From Actinoalloteichus_B caeruleus (GTDB lineage Bacteria; Actinomycetota; Actinomycetes; Mycobacteriales; Pseudonocardiaceae), in the NCBI RefSeq assembly GCF_000718005.1, contig NZ_JODV01000001.1: a stretch of DNA of 64,000 bases. The stretch is one strand, 5' to 3'. This document shows, piece by piece, positions 26,236 to 35,366 of the stretch (its first letter is position 1; each line of letters opens with the position of its first letter). The translations under genes were made by a program, and so were the position numbers. The notes under the pieces are model-generated. The model made no database searches. It had not been told where the DNA came from and saw only the letters and a program-made list of their open reading frames with translations.

Positions 26236-26712
26236 ATGAGGCGAATCGTGATCTGGGTCACCGATTCGGGGTGGCGATCGTGTCTGTCCGCCGCCACCCA
26301 CTTCACCCACGACGCGGAGTCCGTGGTGCTCCTGCACGTGATTCCCCCCGACGGGGACACCCCGGCCGGTGGGTTGCGCGGGTTCCTCGGCCGGGGACAG
26401 GAACGCGTGCCGACCCAGCACGTCAACGAGCTCGCCCAGGCAGCCGCGCACCGCCTGCTCGCCAGGGGGCGCCGCCTGCTCGGACGCGGCTGCGAGACGG
26501 TGTCCAGGGTCGGCCGCCCCGAACGGGAGGTCCTGTCGGTCTGCGCCGGAGCGGACCTCCTCGTGTGCGGACGGGACGGGCGGTTGCGGCTCACCGGCCC
26601 CAAGAGCCTCGCACCGGCCACCCGCTTCGTCGTGGGTCACGCGCCCTGCGCGGTGTTGCTGGTGTGGCCGGACGAGGAGGTCCCGGCCGCCCGCCCCGGT
26701 CGCTGCGGATGA
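26236..26712 (+). CDS. Universal stress protein (UspA-like)
   Basis: 158 residues from ATG 26236 (alternatives 26227 or 26200). The UspA fold is visible: RRIVIWVTDSGW as first strand, VVLLHVIPP as second, and the late segment GADLLVCGRDGRLRLTGPKSLAPATRFVVGHAPCAVLLVW. The late G-2x-G-9x-G nucleotide motif is only partly preserved (GRDGRLRLTGPKS), so ATP binding is uncertain. It is a solitary gene divergent from rnpB and convergent with the RNase H gene. Confidence 0.75.
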   Translation: MRRIVIWVTDSGWRSCLSAATHFTHDAESVVLLHVIPPDGDTPAGGLRGFLGRGQERVPTQHVNELAQAAAHRLLARGRRLLGRGCETVSRVGRPEREVLSVCAGADLLVCGRDGRLRLTGPKSLAPATRFVVGHAPCAVLLVWPDEEVPAARPGRCG

Positions 26713-26735
26713 GCGGCGGGGCGGACCGGCGGCGG

Positions 26736-27923
26736 TCAGCCGAGGGCCGGGTGGAAGGTCGTGTCGTTGACCAACGTCACCGAGGCGTGCCCGTCGGGGT
26801 AGAAGTTGGTGACGGAGATCGAGGCGACGTCGAGGTGCAGGCGGTACATCAGGCTCGGCCCCACGTCCAGTGCCATCCGCAGCAGCGCCTTGATCGGTGA
26901 CACGTGGCTGACCACGACCACGGTGCGCCCACCGTGCTCGGCGATCAACTCGTCCCTGGCCCGCCGCACCCGGCGGTGCACCTCGTCCAGGCTCTCCCCG
27001 CCGGGCGGTGCGACGCTCGCGTCCCGCAACCACCTCGCGTGGAGGTCCGGGTCCCGCTCGGCCGCCTCACCGAAGGTGAGGCCGTCCCACTCCCCGAAGT
27101 CGCACTCGACGAGCCGCTCGGACACCGTGACCTGCCCGCGCACCGCGTCCGCCACGAGCTTCGCGGTGTCCAGGGTCCTGCTGAGCGGGGAACTGACCAC
27201 CGGGACCGGCGCCGAGTCCCCGTCAGCCACCAGCCGCGCGACGCGGCGACCGGCCGCGGCGGCCTGCTCGTGACCGAAGTCGGTGAGGGGGACATCCCCT
27301 CGTCCCGCGTACCGCCGCTGGCGGGAGTACTCGGTCTCCCCGTGCCGCACCAACACCAGGCGGGTGGGCACCCCGGTGGCCCCCGACCACCGCGCGGCGG
27401 TCGGCGCAGCCCGGGCGCTCCCTTGGTGGGCCTCGTCGTCCCGACTGGACGGTGCGCGATCCCGGGCGGTGGCACCGCCGCCGGCCGACTCCCTCGCCGC
27501 GCCCCGACCGTTCCCGGCCTGGGCGTCCATCGCCTGGTTGGCCAACCGGTCGGCGTGCGCGTTGCGGGCCCGGGGGATCCACTCGTAGCTCACCCGGTCG
27601 AACCGGCGGGCGAGGTCCCGCGCGGTGAGCGCGAGCGGCTGGAGCTGCGGGTGTTTGATCTTCCAGCGACCCGACATCTGCTCGACCACGAGCTTGGAGT
27701 CCATCCGCACCGCCACCTCGGCGGCCCCCAGCTCGTCGGCGGCCCGCAACCCGGCGATCAGGCCCTGGTACTCGGCCACGTTGTTCGTCGCGACACCCAG
27801 CGCCTCGGCCCGCTCCACGAGCACGGCACCCGTGTCGGCGTCGAAGACGACGGCACCGTAGCCGGCGGGCCCCGGGTTGCCCCGTGAACCACCGTCGGCC
27901 TCGACGACCACCCTCGAGGTCAC
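26736..27923 (-). CDS. Bifunctional RNase HI / histidine (acid) phosphatase
   Basis: 395 residues, homologous to M. tuberculosis Rv2228c. Residues 1 to about 130 are type I RNase H with acidic active-site residues in VVEADGGSRGNPG, NVAEYQGL, AVRMDSKLV and RARNAHADRL; this removes RNA from RNA:DNA hybrids. A low-complexity linker follows. Residues from about 185 are a phosphoglycerate-mutase-like phosphatase with RHGETEY, SSPLSRTLDTA and VVSHVSPIKALLRM, thought to act as an alpha-ribazole phosphatase (CobC) in cobalamin synthesis. GTG 27923 overlaps the stop of the zinc-ribbon gene as GTGA. Confidence 0.93.
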   Translation of the reverse strand: MTSRVVVEADGGSRGNPGPAGYGAVVFDADTGAVLVERAEALGVATNNVAEYQGLIAGLRAADELGAAEVAVRMDSKLVVEQMSGRWKIKHPQLQPLALTARDLARRFDRVSYEWIPRARNAHADRLANQAMDAQAGNGRGAARESAGGGATARDRAPSSRDDEAHQGSARAAPTAARWSGATGVPTRLVLVRHGETEYSRQRRYAGRGDVPLTDFGHEQAAAAGRRVARLVADGDSAPVPVVSSPLSRTLDTAKLVADAVRGQVTVSERLVECDFGEWDGLTFGEAAERDPDLHARWLRDASVAPPGGESLDEVHRRVRRARDELIAEHGGRTVVVVSHVSPIKALLRMALDVGPSLMYRLHLDVASISVTNFYPDGHASVTLVNDTTFHPALG

Positions 27924-28657
27924 AGCCCGGACTCCCCGGTGCGCACCAGGATCACACCGCACTCCTCGCAGCGGACCACGTCGTCGGGGGCCGCCTTGCG
28001 CAGTTCCGACAACGCGGTGCGGTCCAGTTCCAACCGGCAGGCGCCGCAGCGGCGGGCCCGGAGCAGCGCGGCCCCGGTTCCCTTCTGGGCGCGCAACCGC
28101 TCGTACAGCGCCAGCAGGCCCTCGGGAACGGACCCGACCACCGCCTCACGGGCCTCGGTCCGCCGCGTCTCGACCGTGCCGAGGTCGGCGAGGGCCTCGT
28201 CGCGGCGGCGTTCGGCGTCACCCAACCGTTGGCGGACCTCCGCCAACTCGCCCTCGGCCACCGAGACCTGCGTCTCGGCCGCCTCGATGCGTTCCATCAG
28301 CTCCAGCAGCTCGTCCTCCAGCAGGGCCTGCCGGCGGCGCACCGACTCCAGTTCGTGCTCCAGGTCGGCGACCTGCCGGGCGGAGACGTTCCCCCCCTTG
28401 AGCAGGTCCTCGTCCCGCTTGCCCCTGGCCCGGACCTGGTCGACCTCCTTCTCCAGCCGGTCGGCGTCCCGGCGGAGGTCGGCGAGCACGGTCGCGGCGG
28501 CGGTCACCGCGTCCCGGCTGGTCGCCGCCTCGGCCTCGATCCCGGTGATCTCGGTGAGCTCGGGGAGTGACCCCCTGCGGTGGGCGACCCGGTTGAGTTC
28601 GATGTCGATCTCGGCGAGATCGAGCAGTGTGCGTTGGACCGCGGGGGCTGCTTTCAC
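27920..28657 (-). CDS. Coiled-coil protein with C4-type zinc ribbon
   Basis: 245 residues: a long antiparallel coiled coil (about 10-180) followed by a zinc ribbon with two CxxC pairs, RRCGACRLEL and VRCEECGVIL. It is homologous to M. tuberculosis Rv2229c; the family is widespread and proposed to bind nucleic acid, with no firm function. A GGGAGG precedes GTG 28657. It forms an operon with Nif3 upstream (50-bp gap) and RNase H/phosphatase downstream (overlap). Confidence 0.9.
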   Translation of the reverse strand: MKAAPAVQRTLLDLAEIDIELNRVAHRRGSLPELTEITGIEAEAATSRDAVTAAATVLADLRRDADRLEKEVDQVRARGKRDEDLLKGGNVSARQVADLEHELESVRRRQALLEDELLELMERIEAAETQVSVAEGELAEVRQRLGDAERRRDEALADLGTVETRRTEAREAVVGSVPEGLLALYERLRAQKGTGAALLRARRCGACRLELDRTALSELRKAAPDDVVRCEECGVILVRTGESGL

Positions 28658-28707
28658 GCGACGTCCTCCCTGGTTCGAAAGCGGGCTGGGGCGACCGGAC
28701 GGAGGAG

Positions 28708-29580
28708 TCAGCCTGTCACATCCCGGACGTCGGGCTCCCGGGACGGTTCGGCGCGCAGCGTCCACGGATCGGTGCGCAGCAGGGAGACCTCCACCTCGAC
28801 GTCCGAGGGCAGTCCGGCGCTGATCACCTCGGCCGCCTGATTACACCAGGGCCACTCGCTGGCCCAGTGCGCGACGTCGACCAGCGCGGGCGCCCGCCCA
28901 CCCGGCACCGTGCCGGCCGCGAGGTGGTCGGAGGCGGGGTGGTGCCGCAGGTCGGCGGTGACGTAGGCGTCGACGCCGGACGCGGCGGCCAGGCCCAGCA
29001 TCGAGTCGCCCGCGCCGCCGGAGACCGCGACCGTGCGGATCACCCGCTCGGCGTCGCCGGCGGCCCGCACTCCCCAGGCGGTCGTGGGCAGGGACTCCGC
29101 CACCAGTTCCACGAAGCGGGCGAAGGGCAGCGGCTCGGGCAGTTCACCCACCCGGCCGATGCCCAGGGGCCGGGGCGCGCCAGGGTCGCCGACCGGCCGC
29201 AGCGCCGAGGTGACGCGCAGCCCCAGGGCCGCCGCCAAGGCGTCGGACACGCCGGGGTTGGCCGCGTCGGCGTTGGTGTGGGCGCAGAACAGGGCGACGT
29301 GGTGGCGGATGAGGCGGTGCACGAGGGAGCCCTTGACGGTGTCGGCGGGAACGCCGTGCACGCCCCGGAGGAGCAGGGGGTGGTGGGCGACCACCAGGTC
29401 GACGCCGCTGTCGACCGCCTGCCGCACCGTCTCCGGGGTGACGTCCACGACGACCAGCACCCGCCGGACCGGTTCCGCCGGGTCACCGCAGACGAGACCG
29501 ACCGCGTCCCAGTCCTCGGCGAGTTCCGGCGGGTAGGCCGCCTCCAACACCTCGACGACGTCCGCGACCCTGACCGTCAC
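28708..29580 (-). CDS. Nif3-like dinuclear metal centre protein (GTP cyclohydrolase 1 type 2 homologue)
   Basis: 290 residues. Conserved features include WDAVGLVCGDP, the metal-site histidines in VVAHHPLLLRG and HTNADAANPGVSDALA, and the late ADLRHHPASDH and DVAHWASEWP. Nif3 proteins bind two metal ions in a toroidal hexamer; the physiological substrate is unsettled. The M. tuberculosis equivalent is Rv2230c. GTG 29580 has a GGAGGAGG ribosome binding site. It is the first gene of the three-gene minus operon, divergent from ptpA. Confidence 0.92.
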   Translation of the reverse strand: MTVRVADVVEVLEAAYPPELAEDWDAVGLVCGDPAEPVRRVLVVVDVTPETVRQAVDSGVDLVVAHHPLLLRGVHGVPADTVKGSLVHRLIRHHVALFCAHTNADAANPGVSDALAAALGLRVTSALRPVGDPGAPRPLGIGRVGELPEPLPFARFVELVAESLPTTAWGVRAAGDAERVIRTVAVSGGAGDSMLGLAAASGVDAYVTADLRHHPASDHLAAGTVPGGRAPALVDVAHWASEWPWCNQAAEVISAGLPSDVEVEVSLLRTDPWTLRAEPSREPDVRDVTG

Positions 29581-29791
29581 CCGTCGACCTCCTCCGGCGG
29601 CGCGTGCCGCCTGCCGTTCTCTCCTGCCCGGCTCCGAACCGGCTCCGGTGCGCCAGCCTAGGCCGGAACGCGCCGGCCCCGGCGTGCCGACCGCTCCCGT
29701 CGAGGCGTTCGGCCGGTGTCGGTGGCCGTCGGGCCGGCCCGCACCCGCCGGCCGGCCCTTCCCGGCGCTGCCCCTGCCTAGGGTGGTGGGC

Positions 29792-30247
29792 GTGGTGCAC
29801 GTGTGCTTCGTCTGCAGCGGGAACATCTGCCGGTCGCCGATCGCCGGTCTCGTCCTCGAGGAACGGCTCAGGCGGGCCGGCCTCGCCGACCAGGTCCGGG
29901 TGAGCAGCGCCGGCACCGGGTCCTGGCACGTCGGGGAACCCGCCCAGCCCCACGCGAGGGCTGTGCTGGCGCGCGCCGGCTACCCCACGGCGCACTCGGC
30001 CCGCCAGATCGGGGGCGAGCAGTGGGACGCCGACCTCCTCGTGGCGCTGGACTCCGGCCACCAGCGGGCCCTGCTCCGGCGCGTGCCACCCGAGCGGGTC
30101 CGGCTGCTCCGGTCCTTCGACCCGTCCGCCGACGGCCCGGACGTCCCGGACCCCTACGGCGGGCCGGTGGAGGACTTCGAGGAGGTGCTGGCCATGGTGG
30201 AGGCGGCCGTTCCCGGCCTGCTGGACTGGATCCGGGAGCGGACGTGA
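29792..30247 (+). CDS. ptpA: Low-molecular-weight protein tyrosine phosphatase
   Basis: 151 residues with the P-loop CSGNICRSP near the N-terminus (nucleophile Cys, Arg), and the general-acid Asp in VPDPYGGPVEDFEE near residue 118. It dephosphorylates phosphotyrosine proteins; the mycobacterial homologue PtpA (Rv2234) is secreted into host cells, but here a housekeeping role is as likely. Start GTG 29792 gives the normal N-terminus; CCTAGGG just upstream may be part of a -10, so the message could be leaderless. The stop overlaps the next gene's start (GTGA). Confidence 0.93.
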   Translation: MVHVCFVCSGNICRSPIAGLVLEERLRRAGLADQVRVSSAGTGSWHVGEPAQPHARAVLARAGYPTAHSARQIGGEQWDADLLVALDSGHQRALLRRVPPERVRLLRSFDPSADGPDVPDPYGGPVEDFEEVLAMVEAAVPGLLDWIRERT

Positions 30248-31188
30248 CCTCGGCCGAGGCGGCCAGGAGGGCCGTCTCGCACCTGCTCGGCGCCGACGCG
30301 GTGACCGCTCGGTCACTGCCCGGCGGGGACATCGGCGCGGTCTTCGTCGTCGACCTGGTGGACGGCGCCCGCGTCGTCGCGAAGCTCCCGGTCCGCCCTG
30401 GCTCCGAGGCGCCGGGCGAGGCCCCGGAGGTCCACCGGGACCGGGCCGGTCGGGCGGTGGCGGCCGAGGACGCGGGGCTGCGGTGGATCGCCGACGCCGT
30501 GCCTGGCCTCGCGCCAGGGGTGGTGGCGGCCGGCGAGGGGTGGTTGGTGCTCGACTTCGTCCCACCCGGTGCGCCCAGCGCGGCGGCCGCCGAGGAGCTG
30601 GGCCGTGGGCTGGCGGCCCTGCACGCGGCCGGCGCTCCCGCCTTCGGCGCCGCCCCACCCGGCGGGCCGGGGCGGGCGGTGGTCGGCGCCCTGGACATGA
30701 CGAACGAGCCCACCCCGGACTGGCCGACGTTCTACCGGGAACAGCGCGTGGAGCCCTACCTGCGCCGCGCCGTCGATCTCGGTCGGCTCGACGCGTCCCA
30801 GCGGGCGGTGCTGCGCCGGGTCCAGGAGCGGTTGCCCGACCTGGCCGGCCCCACCGAGCCGCCCGCGCGGCTGCACGGCGACCTGTGGAGCGGCAACCTC
30901 CTCTGGACGGAGCGGCGGCGCGGTCCTGGTGCGGTGCTGCTGGACCCGGCCGCCCACGGAGGCCACCGGGAGACCGACCTGGCGATGCTCCGGCTCTTCG
31001 GCGCTCCCCACCTCGACCGGCTGGTGGACGCGTACGCGGAGGTGCGCCCGCTGGCGCCCGGGTGGCGGGACCGCGTCGGCCTGCACCAGGTGTTCCCACT
31101 GCTGGTGCACGCGGTGCTCTTCGGTGGCGGGTACGGGGCGCGGGCGGCCGAGGCCGGCCGGTCCGCACTGGGCGGGAGCCGGCACTGA
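30244..31188 (+). CDS. Fructosamine kinase family protein
   Basis: 314 residues of the aminoglycoside-phosphotransferase/fructosamine-3-kinase fold. Key sites are VVAKLP (ATP-binding Lys), the catalytic loop LHGDLWSGNLLW and the metal-binding DPAAHGGHRETDLAML. Family members phosphorylate ketoamines on glycated proteins to drive deglycation. It is translationally coupled to ptpA by a GTGA overlap. In M. tuberculosis this position is occupied by different genes, so the pairing with ptpA is characteristic of other actinomycetes. Confidence 0.9.
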   Translation: MTSAEAARRAVSHLLGADAVTARSLPGGDIGAVFVVDLVDGARVVAKLPVRPGSEAPGEAPEVHRDRAGRAVAAEDAGLRWIADAVPGLAPGVVAAGEGWLVLDFVPPGAPSAAAAEELGRGLAALHAAGAPAFGAAPPGGPGRAVVGALDMTNEPTPDWPTFYREQRVEPYLRRAVDLGRLDASQRAVLRRVQERLPDLAGPTEPPARLHGDLWSGNLLWTERRRGPGAVLLDPAAHGGHRETDLAMLRLFGAPHLDRLVDAYAEVRPLAPGWRDRVGLHQVFPLLVHAVLFGGGYGARAAEAGRSALGGSRH

Positions 31189-31471
31189 CCGCACCGCCAC
31201 CCGTGCCCACGTGGTGGGGTCGCGCCTCCCGGCGGGGTGTCGTCCCGGCCCGGGATGACCCGGGCCTCGGAGGTCGGCGATCTCCGGAGCGCCGGTCGGG
31301 GCGCGCCTCCGACGCGGCCCCCGGCGCGCGTGTCCCGCTCACCGCGTGGTCCGCCGTGACGCGGCCGCCTCGGGTCGCGGCGGGGTGGCCGGGCGGGCCG
31401 GGGGCGTGCCGCGCGCCTCATCTGGCGGGACGCGGTTCGGGCCGGTCCTGGCGGTGACCTACCGTAGGGGC

Positions 31472-32311
31472 GTGCGTTTCCGGTTCATGCTGCGGCCGGG
31501 GTGGCTCGGGCTGACAGCCGGGGTCCTCATCTTCGCCGCGCTCTCCTTCGCGCTTCTCGCGCCGTGGCAGTTCGGGCGGCACGCGGACAAGCGGGCCCAG
31601 AACCAGGCGATCGAGTCCTCCCTGCACGGTGCCCCGGTGCCGGTGGAGGACGTCCTGCCGGGGGGTTCCGCCCCGGGGCCGGAGGAGGAGTGGCGCCGGG
31701 TCGTCCTGACCGGCACCTACCTGCCCGAGCACGAAGGCGTGGCCAGGCTGCGCACCGTGCACGGCGAGCCCGCCTACGAGGTGCTGACGCCGTTCCGGCT
31801 CTCCGGCGGTGACGTGGTGCTCGTGAACCGGGGCTATGTCCGTCCCGTGGAGGGGACGGACGTCCCCGACTACGCACCGGCGCCCGGTGGGGAGGTGAGC
31901 CTGACGACCCGCGTCCGCCTGGACGAACGGGACGGGCGGGGCCGCCCCGGGTTCGAGGAGGACGGCCACCTCCAGCTGTACTCGGTCAACGCCACGACCC
32001 TCGCGGCCTCGACCGGCGTGGACATCCGGCCGGGCTACTTCATGCTCGCCGCCGAGCAGCCGGGCGTTCTCGGCGCCCTCCCGCTGCCCCGCCTGAACTC
32101 CGGCCTGAACCTGGCCTACGGCTGGCAGTGGTTGGCCTTCGGGGCGATGGCCCTGGGCGGGCTCGTGTACTACGTGTGGCGGGAGGCCTACCCGGACCGC
32201 CAGCGGGCGGGCGGCCGCCGCTCCGCCCGCGAGGAGCTGACGCTAGCCCTGCGGGAGGACGAGGCCGCGCCGGCGGCGCAGCTGGCCCAACGCTACGGCC
32301 GCGGCCGCTGA
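31472..32311 (+). CDS. SURF1 family cytochrome oxidase assembly protein
   Basis: 279 residues. A membrane segment at about 9-29 (WLGLTAGVLIFAALSFALL) is followed by WQFGRHADKRAQNQAIE, the external SURF1 domain (VLVNRGYVRP, RVRLDERDGRGRPGF, NLAYGWQWLAFGAMAL), a second membrane segment at about 215-235 and a polar tail. It assists haem a insertion into cytochrome c oxidase. It is homologous to M. tuberculosis Rv2235. GTG 31472 has no strong ribosome binding site. The 3' end overlaps the convergent cobD by 69 bases. Confidence 0.92.
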   Translation: MRFRFMLRPGWLGLTAGVLIFAALSFALLAPWQFGRHADKRAQNQAIESSLHGAPVPVEDVLPGGSAPGPEEEWRRVVLTGTYLPEHEGVARLRTVHGEPAYEVLTPFRLSGGDVVLVNRGYVRPVEGTDVPDYAPAPGGEVSLTTRVRLDERDGRGRPGFEEDGHLQLYSVNATTLAASTGVDIRPGYFMLAAEQPGVLGALPLPRLNSGLNLAYGWQWLAFGAMALGGLVYYVWREAYPDRQRAGGRRSAREELTLALREDEAAPAAQLAQRYGRGR

Positions 32312-33214
32312 CCCCGCCGCCGCGACGATCCCGACCACGCGGGAGAGCTCGACGCCCCGGGTGACGTCACCCGCGTCGGGGGTCCGGCCGTCGCCCAGCA
32401 TCGGTCGTTCCTCCGCCCCTTCGTGGTAGGCGGCGCCGCCACCCAGCCGGACCTCCAGGGCGCCGGCGAAGGCGGCCTCCGCCTGTCCGGCGTTCGGGCT
32501 GGGGTGCGCCACGGCGTCCCGCCGCCACGTCCGCCACGCTCCAGGCCCCGAGCCGCCGACGACCGGCGCGCACACCGCCGTCAACGCGGCGGTCAACCGT
32601 GACGGAACGAAGTTGGCGAAATCATCCGAACGAGCGGCAGCCCACCCGAAGTTGCGAAAACGCGCCGTCCGGTGGCCCACGCGCTCGTCGAGCAGGGTGA
32701 CCACGCGGTGGCCGAGCAGTCCCGGCGCGCCCCACCACAACGGGGCCACCGAGGACTCGGAGGCCTGGCGGGCCACGGTCTCCACCGCCGCCCTGGCCAG
32801 CGCCGGGCCGTCCAGCTGGCCGGGCGGGCGTCCCCACAGCGCGGCCAGGCGCGCGCGGGCCTCCGGCAACCGGCCGGCGTCGAGGTGCCGGGCGATGGAC
32901 GTCCCCTCGTCGGTCACCGCCGTGGCGCCGAGCACGGCCCAGGTGGCGGCGGCGGTGGCGGTGGCCTGCACCAGTGGACGTGACCGACCGACGCGTTCCA
33001 CGGCGACGCCGAGGGTGACGGCCCCACCGGCGAGCAGACCGACGTAGGCGAGGCCCCGTCCCCTGTCGTCGGCGTGCAGCCGGCGCTCCGCACCGGCGGC
33101 GAGCCTGCGGAGGGCCGAGTTCACCCCGTGCTTCCTGGCATCCGCGAACGCCGCGTCGGCGGCGACTCCCAACAACAGTCCGATGGCGCGCGCCGCGCTC
33201 AACCCTGCCCCCAT
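32243..33214 (-). CDS. cobD: Adenosylcobinamide-phosphate synthase
   Basis: 323 residues, integral membrane CobD/CbiB. Segments seen: ARAIGLLLGVAADAAFAD, LAYVGLLAGGAVTLGVAVERV, the conserved RFRNFGWAAARSDDFANFVP, HPSPNAGQAEAAFAGALEVRLGG and a final hydrophobic helix. It attaches aminopropanol phosphate to adenosylcobyric acid in cobalamin synthesis, consistent with the CobC-like phosphatase domain nearby. ATG 33214 chosen as the first start giving the standard N-terminus. It corresponds to Rv2236c. Confidence 0.93.
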   Translation of the reverse strand: MGAGLSAARAIGLLLGVAADAAFADARKHGVNSALRRLAAGAERRLHADDRGRGLAYVGLLAGGAVTLGVAVERVGRSRPLVQATATAAATWAVLGATAVTDEGTSIARHLDAGRLPEARARLAALWGRPPGQLDGPALARAAVETVARQASESSVAPLWWGAPGLLGHRVVTLLDERVGHRTARFRNFGWAAARSDDFANFVPSRLTAALTAVCAPVVGGSGPGAWRTWRRDAVAHPSPNAGQAEAAFAGALEVRLGGGAAYHEGAEERPMLGDGRTPDAGDVTRGVELSRVVGIVAAAGSAAAAVALGQLRRRRGLVLPQG

Positions 33215-33638
33215 TTCCCGGTCCGCCGACGGGGTGGCCGGCCCCGGCCCCCGGCCTACGGGCGAACCCCACTCGGCGCACCGCTCCCAAGCCGACGGGG
33301 ACGCGGCGCGTCGCCGCATCACCCCAGGCGTCCTCGCAGTGCGTCACCGTAGCGTGGCGTCGTCAGCCGATCGGTGGGGAGGTCCGGCGGGCCGACGCCC
33401 CCGGTGGGGCGATCGTCTAGGGTGACCTGCCGTGCCGGGTCCGGGCCCGTCACCTCTAGATTGTCCTGACAGCGGGCCTCGGCGCGGTGGGCGGCCGGCG
33501 CGGTGTCCGGGAACGGGCCGCTGGTTCCACGGTGGCCGCGCCGGACGGCGGGGACGTGCCCCGGAGTGCGATCAGCGAGCCGGGTCACCGCACGGCGACC
33601 CCACGGGCAGGACGACGACGAGATTCCAGGACGGCGTG
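33215..33638. other. Intergenic region upstream of the Wadjet-like operon
   Basis: 424 bases between cobD and jetA, which diverge. It must contain both promoters. CTAGGGTGAC (33418-33427) and CTCTAGATTG (33454-33463) are the only A+T-containing islands and may include -10 elements. I see no gene, no attachment-site repeat and no JetD fragment. Confidence 0.5.
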
Positions 33639-35366
33639 ATGGATCAGGCGGTGCCCCCCGCGACCCCGGTCGACGCGTCTCCGGGGGCGGCACCGGTCGC
33701 GCCCCCCGCCGCCGAGGTCAGCGCGTCCCCGTCACCACCCGAGACCACCGACGCCACGTCCGAACCGGGCGCGCGGACGACCGGGCGGCGGGCACCGGGC
33801 GGGCAGGCCGCCCGGCTCCAGCTCTACGCGTACCTGACCGCCCGCGACTACCGGCGCACCTACCTGGCCATCATGCGGCTGTTCTCCTCCACCCTCCTCG
33901 CCGACCTCTCCGCCGGCGAGGTCGCCGGGGCCCTGGCACCGGCCGAGCGGGCCGGGCTGATCGACGAGGGCGAGCACCGCATCGACAACGTCATCGTGCG
34001 GCTGCGCCAGCTGGTGGAGTGGGGCAACCTCGTGCACGGCCGGCGCGAGATGGTGGCGGCGAGCATCGCGGAGTTCCAGCACGGCAGCGTCCGCTACCAG
34101 ATCAGCAAGCTGGCCCTCCGGGTCCAGCGGGAGGCCGACGCGTTGCTCCAGGTCCCCGAGGGGGCCCGGGAGGTGTCGCGCGAACTGCTGCCGGCGATCG
34201 AACGCGGACTGGACCAGCTCGGCTCCACCCTGGCGCGGACCCTGCTCGCCGAGACCGAGGACCCCTCCAGCCGGGCTGCCAGGCAGGGGCGGGAGGAACT
34301 CGCGGAGCAGGTCACCACCCTGTTCCTCCAGCACGCCGAACTCGCCGACACGGTCCGCGACTTCTACGCCTACCTGGGGCAGATGGTCGCGCGCCACCAG
34401 TTGGAGCCGGCGGACATCTCCGGGTTCCGCTCCGTCCTCGTCGAGTACATCCAGATGGTGGTGGAGGACGTCCTCCGCTACACGCCCGGCATCGCCGACG
34501 CCCTGGCCGGGCTGCGGCAGGCCAGGAGCGAGCTGTTGCGGCTGGTGGGTCCGGCGCGGAGCTGGACCGAGCAGTGGGGCGACACCGTCGAGCGGGGCCG
34601 CGGGCGCACCGAGGCCGACTGGCGGGAGTTGACGGACTGGTTCGTCGACGGCCCCGGGCGTCCCAGCCAGGTGACGGCGCTGCGGGAGGCGACGACCCGC
34701 GCCATCGGCGCCCTGCTGGCCAACGTCAAGCGGGCGACCACGGGCAGCGCCGGGCTGCCGGGCCGGCGGTCCGACCTCCTCCGGCTGGCGAGCTGGTTCG
34801 ACGGCGCGGACCAGGCGGGGGCGGACACGCTGTACGCGGCGGCCTTCGGCCTGTACCCGTCGCGGAACCTGCTGCCCTCGCCGGAACTGGACGGGGACGA
34901 CGAGCACACGCCGTGGCGGGACGGGCCGGTCATCGACGTGACGGTCAGCGTGCGGTCCAGGGGCGACCGGGGGGCGCGGGGGCGCACCTCCCGGGTCGTG
35001 TTCGACCCGATCACCGAGCAGACGTTGCTCGCGCAGGCGAGGACCCAGGCACGGGAGCAGGAGGACGCCGTGGCGGAACTGGTCGCGGCGGCTCCCCGGC
35101 TGACCGAGGTGCCGCTGTCCCCGCCGGCGCTGGGCGTGCTGTGCGAGCTGTTGACCCTGGCGATGGCGCAGCGGGAACGCGACGGCGACCCCGGGTCGGT
35201 GCGGGACCCGGTGCGGGGTCTGCGGCTCACCGTGACGCCGGAGGCCGACGCCCGCACCACGATCACCAGCACCAGCGGCTCGTTGACCCTGCACGGTTCC
35301 ACCGTCAGCCTGTGCGCGGAACCGGCGGTCAGGGGCGGTTCCCACGGGGCGGGGGGACACCGGTGA
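33639..35366 (+). CDS. jetA: Wadjet type II JetA-like protein (TIGR02677/DUF2397)
   Basis: 575 residues. After a disordered Pro/Ala-rich 60-residue start, a helical protein begins with AARLQLYAYLTARDYRRTYLAIMRLF, typical of the TIGR02677 family. In Wadjet type II the kleisin-like JetA bridges the JetC motor heads and binds JetB. Wadjet complexes (SMC-like, related to MksBEFG) extrude DNA loops and cleave small circular plasmids. ATG 33639 with AGGA upstream. The stop overlaps the jetB start by GTGA, so the two are coupled. Confidence 0.85.
   Translation: MDQAVPPATPVDASPGAAPVAPPAAEVSASPSPPETTDATSEPGARTTGRRAPGGQAARLQLYAYLTARDYRRTYLAIMRLFSSTLLADLSAGEVAGALAPAERAGLIDEGEHRIDNVIVRLRQLVEWGNLVHGRREMVAASIAEFQHGSVRYQISKLALRVQREADALLQVPEGAREVSRELLPAIERGLDQLGSTLARTLLAETEDPSSRAARQGREELAEQVTTLFLQHAELADTVRDFYAYLGQMVARHQLEPADISGFRSVLVEYIQMVVEDVLRYTPGIADALAGLRQARSELLRLVGPARSWTEQWGDTVERGRGRTEADWRELTDWFVDGPGRPSQVTALREATTRAIGALLANVKRATTGSAGLPGRRSDLLRLASWFDGADQAGADTLYAAAFGLYPSRNLLPSPELDGDDEHTPWRDGPVIDVTVSVRSRGDRGARGRTSRVVFDPITEQTLLAQARTQAREQEDAVAELVAAAPRLTEVPLSPPALGVLCELLTLAMAQRERDGDPGSVRDPVRGLRLTVTPEADARTTITSTSGSLTLHGSTVSLCAEPAVRGGSHGAGGHR

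Noticed and set aside
33215..33638. tRNA-Val attachment-site duplicate near cobD
   Set aside because: I looked for the tRNA 3' end (GGTTCGAACC and flanks) in this interval and did not see it.
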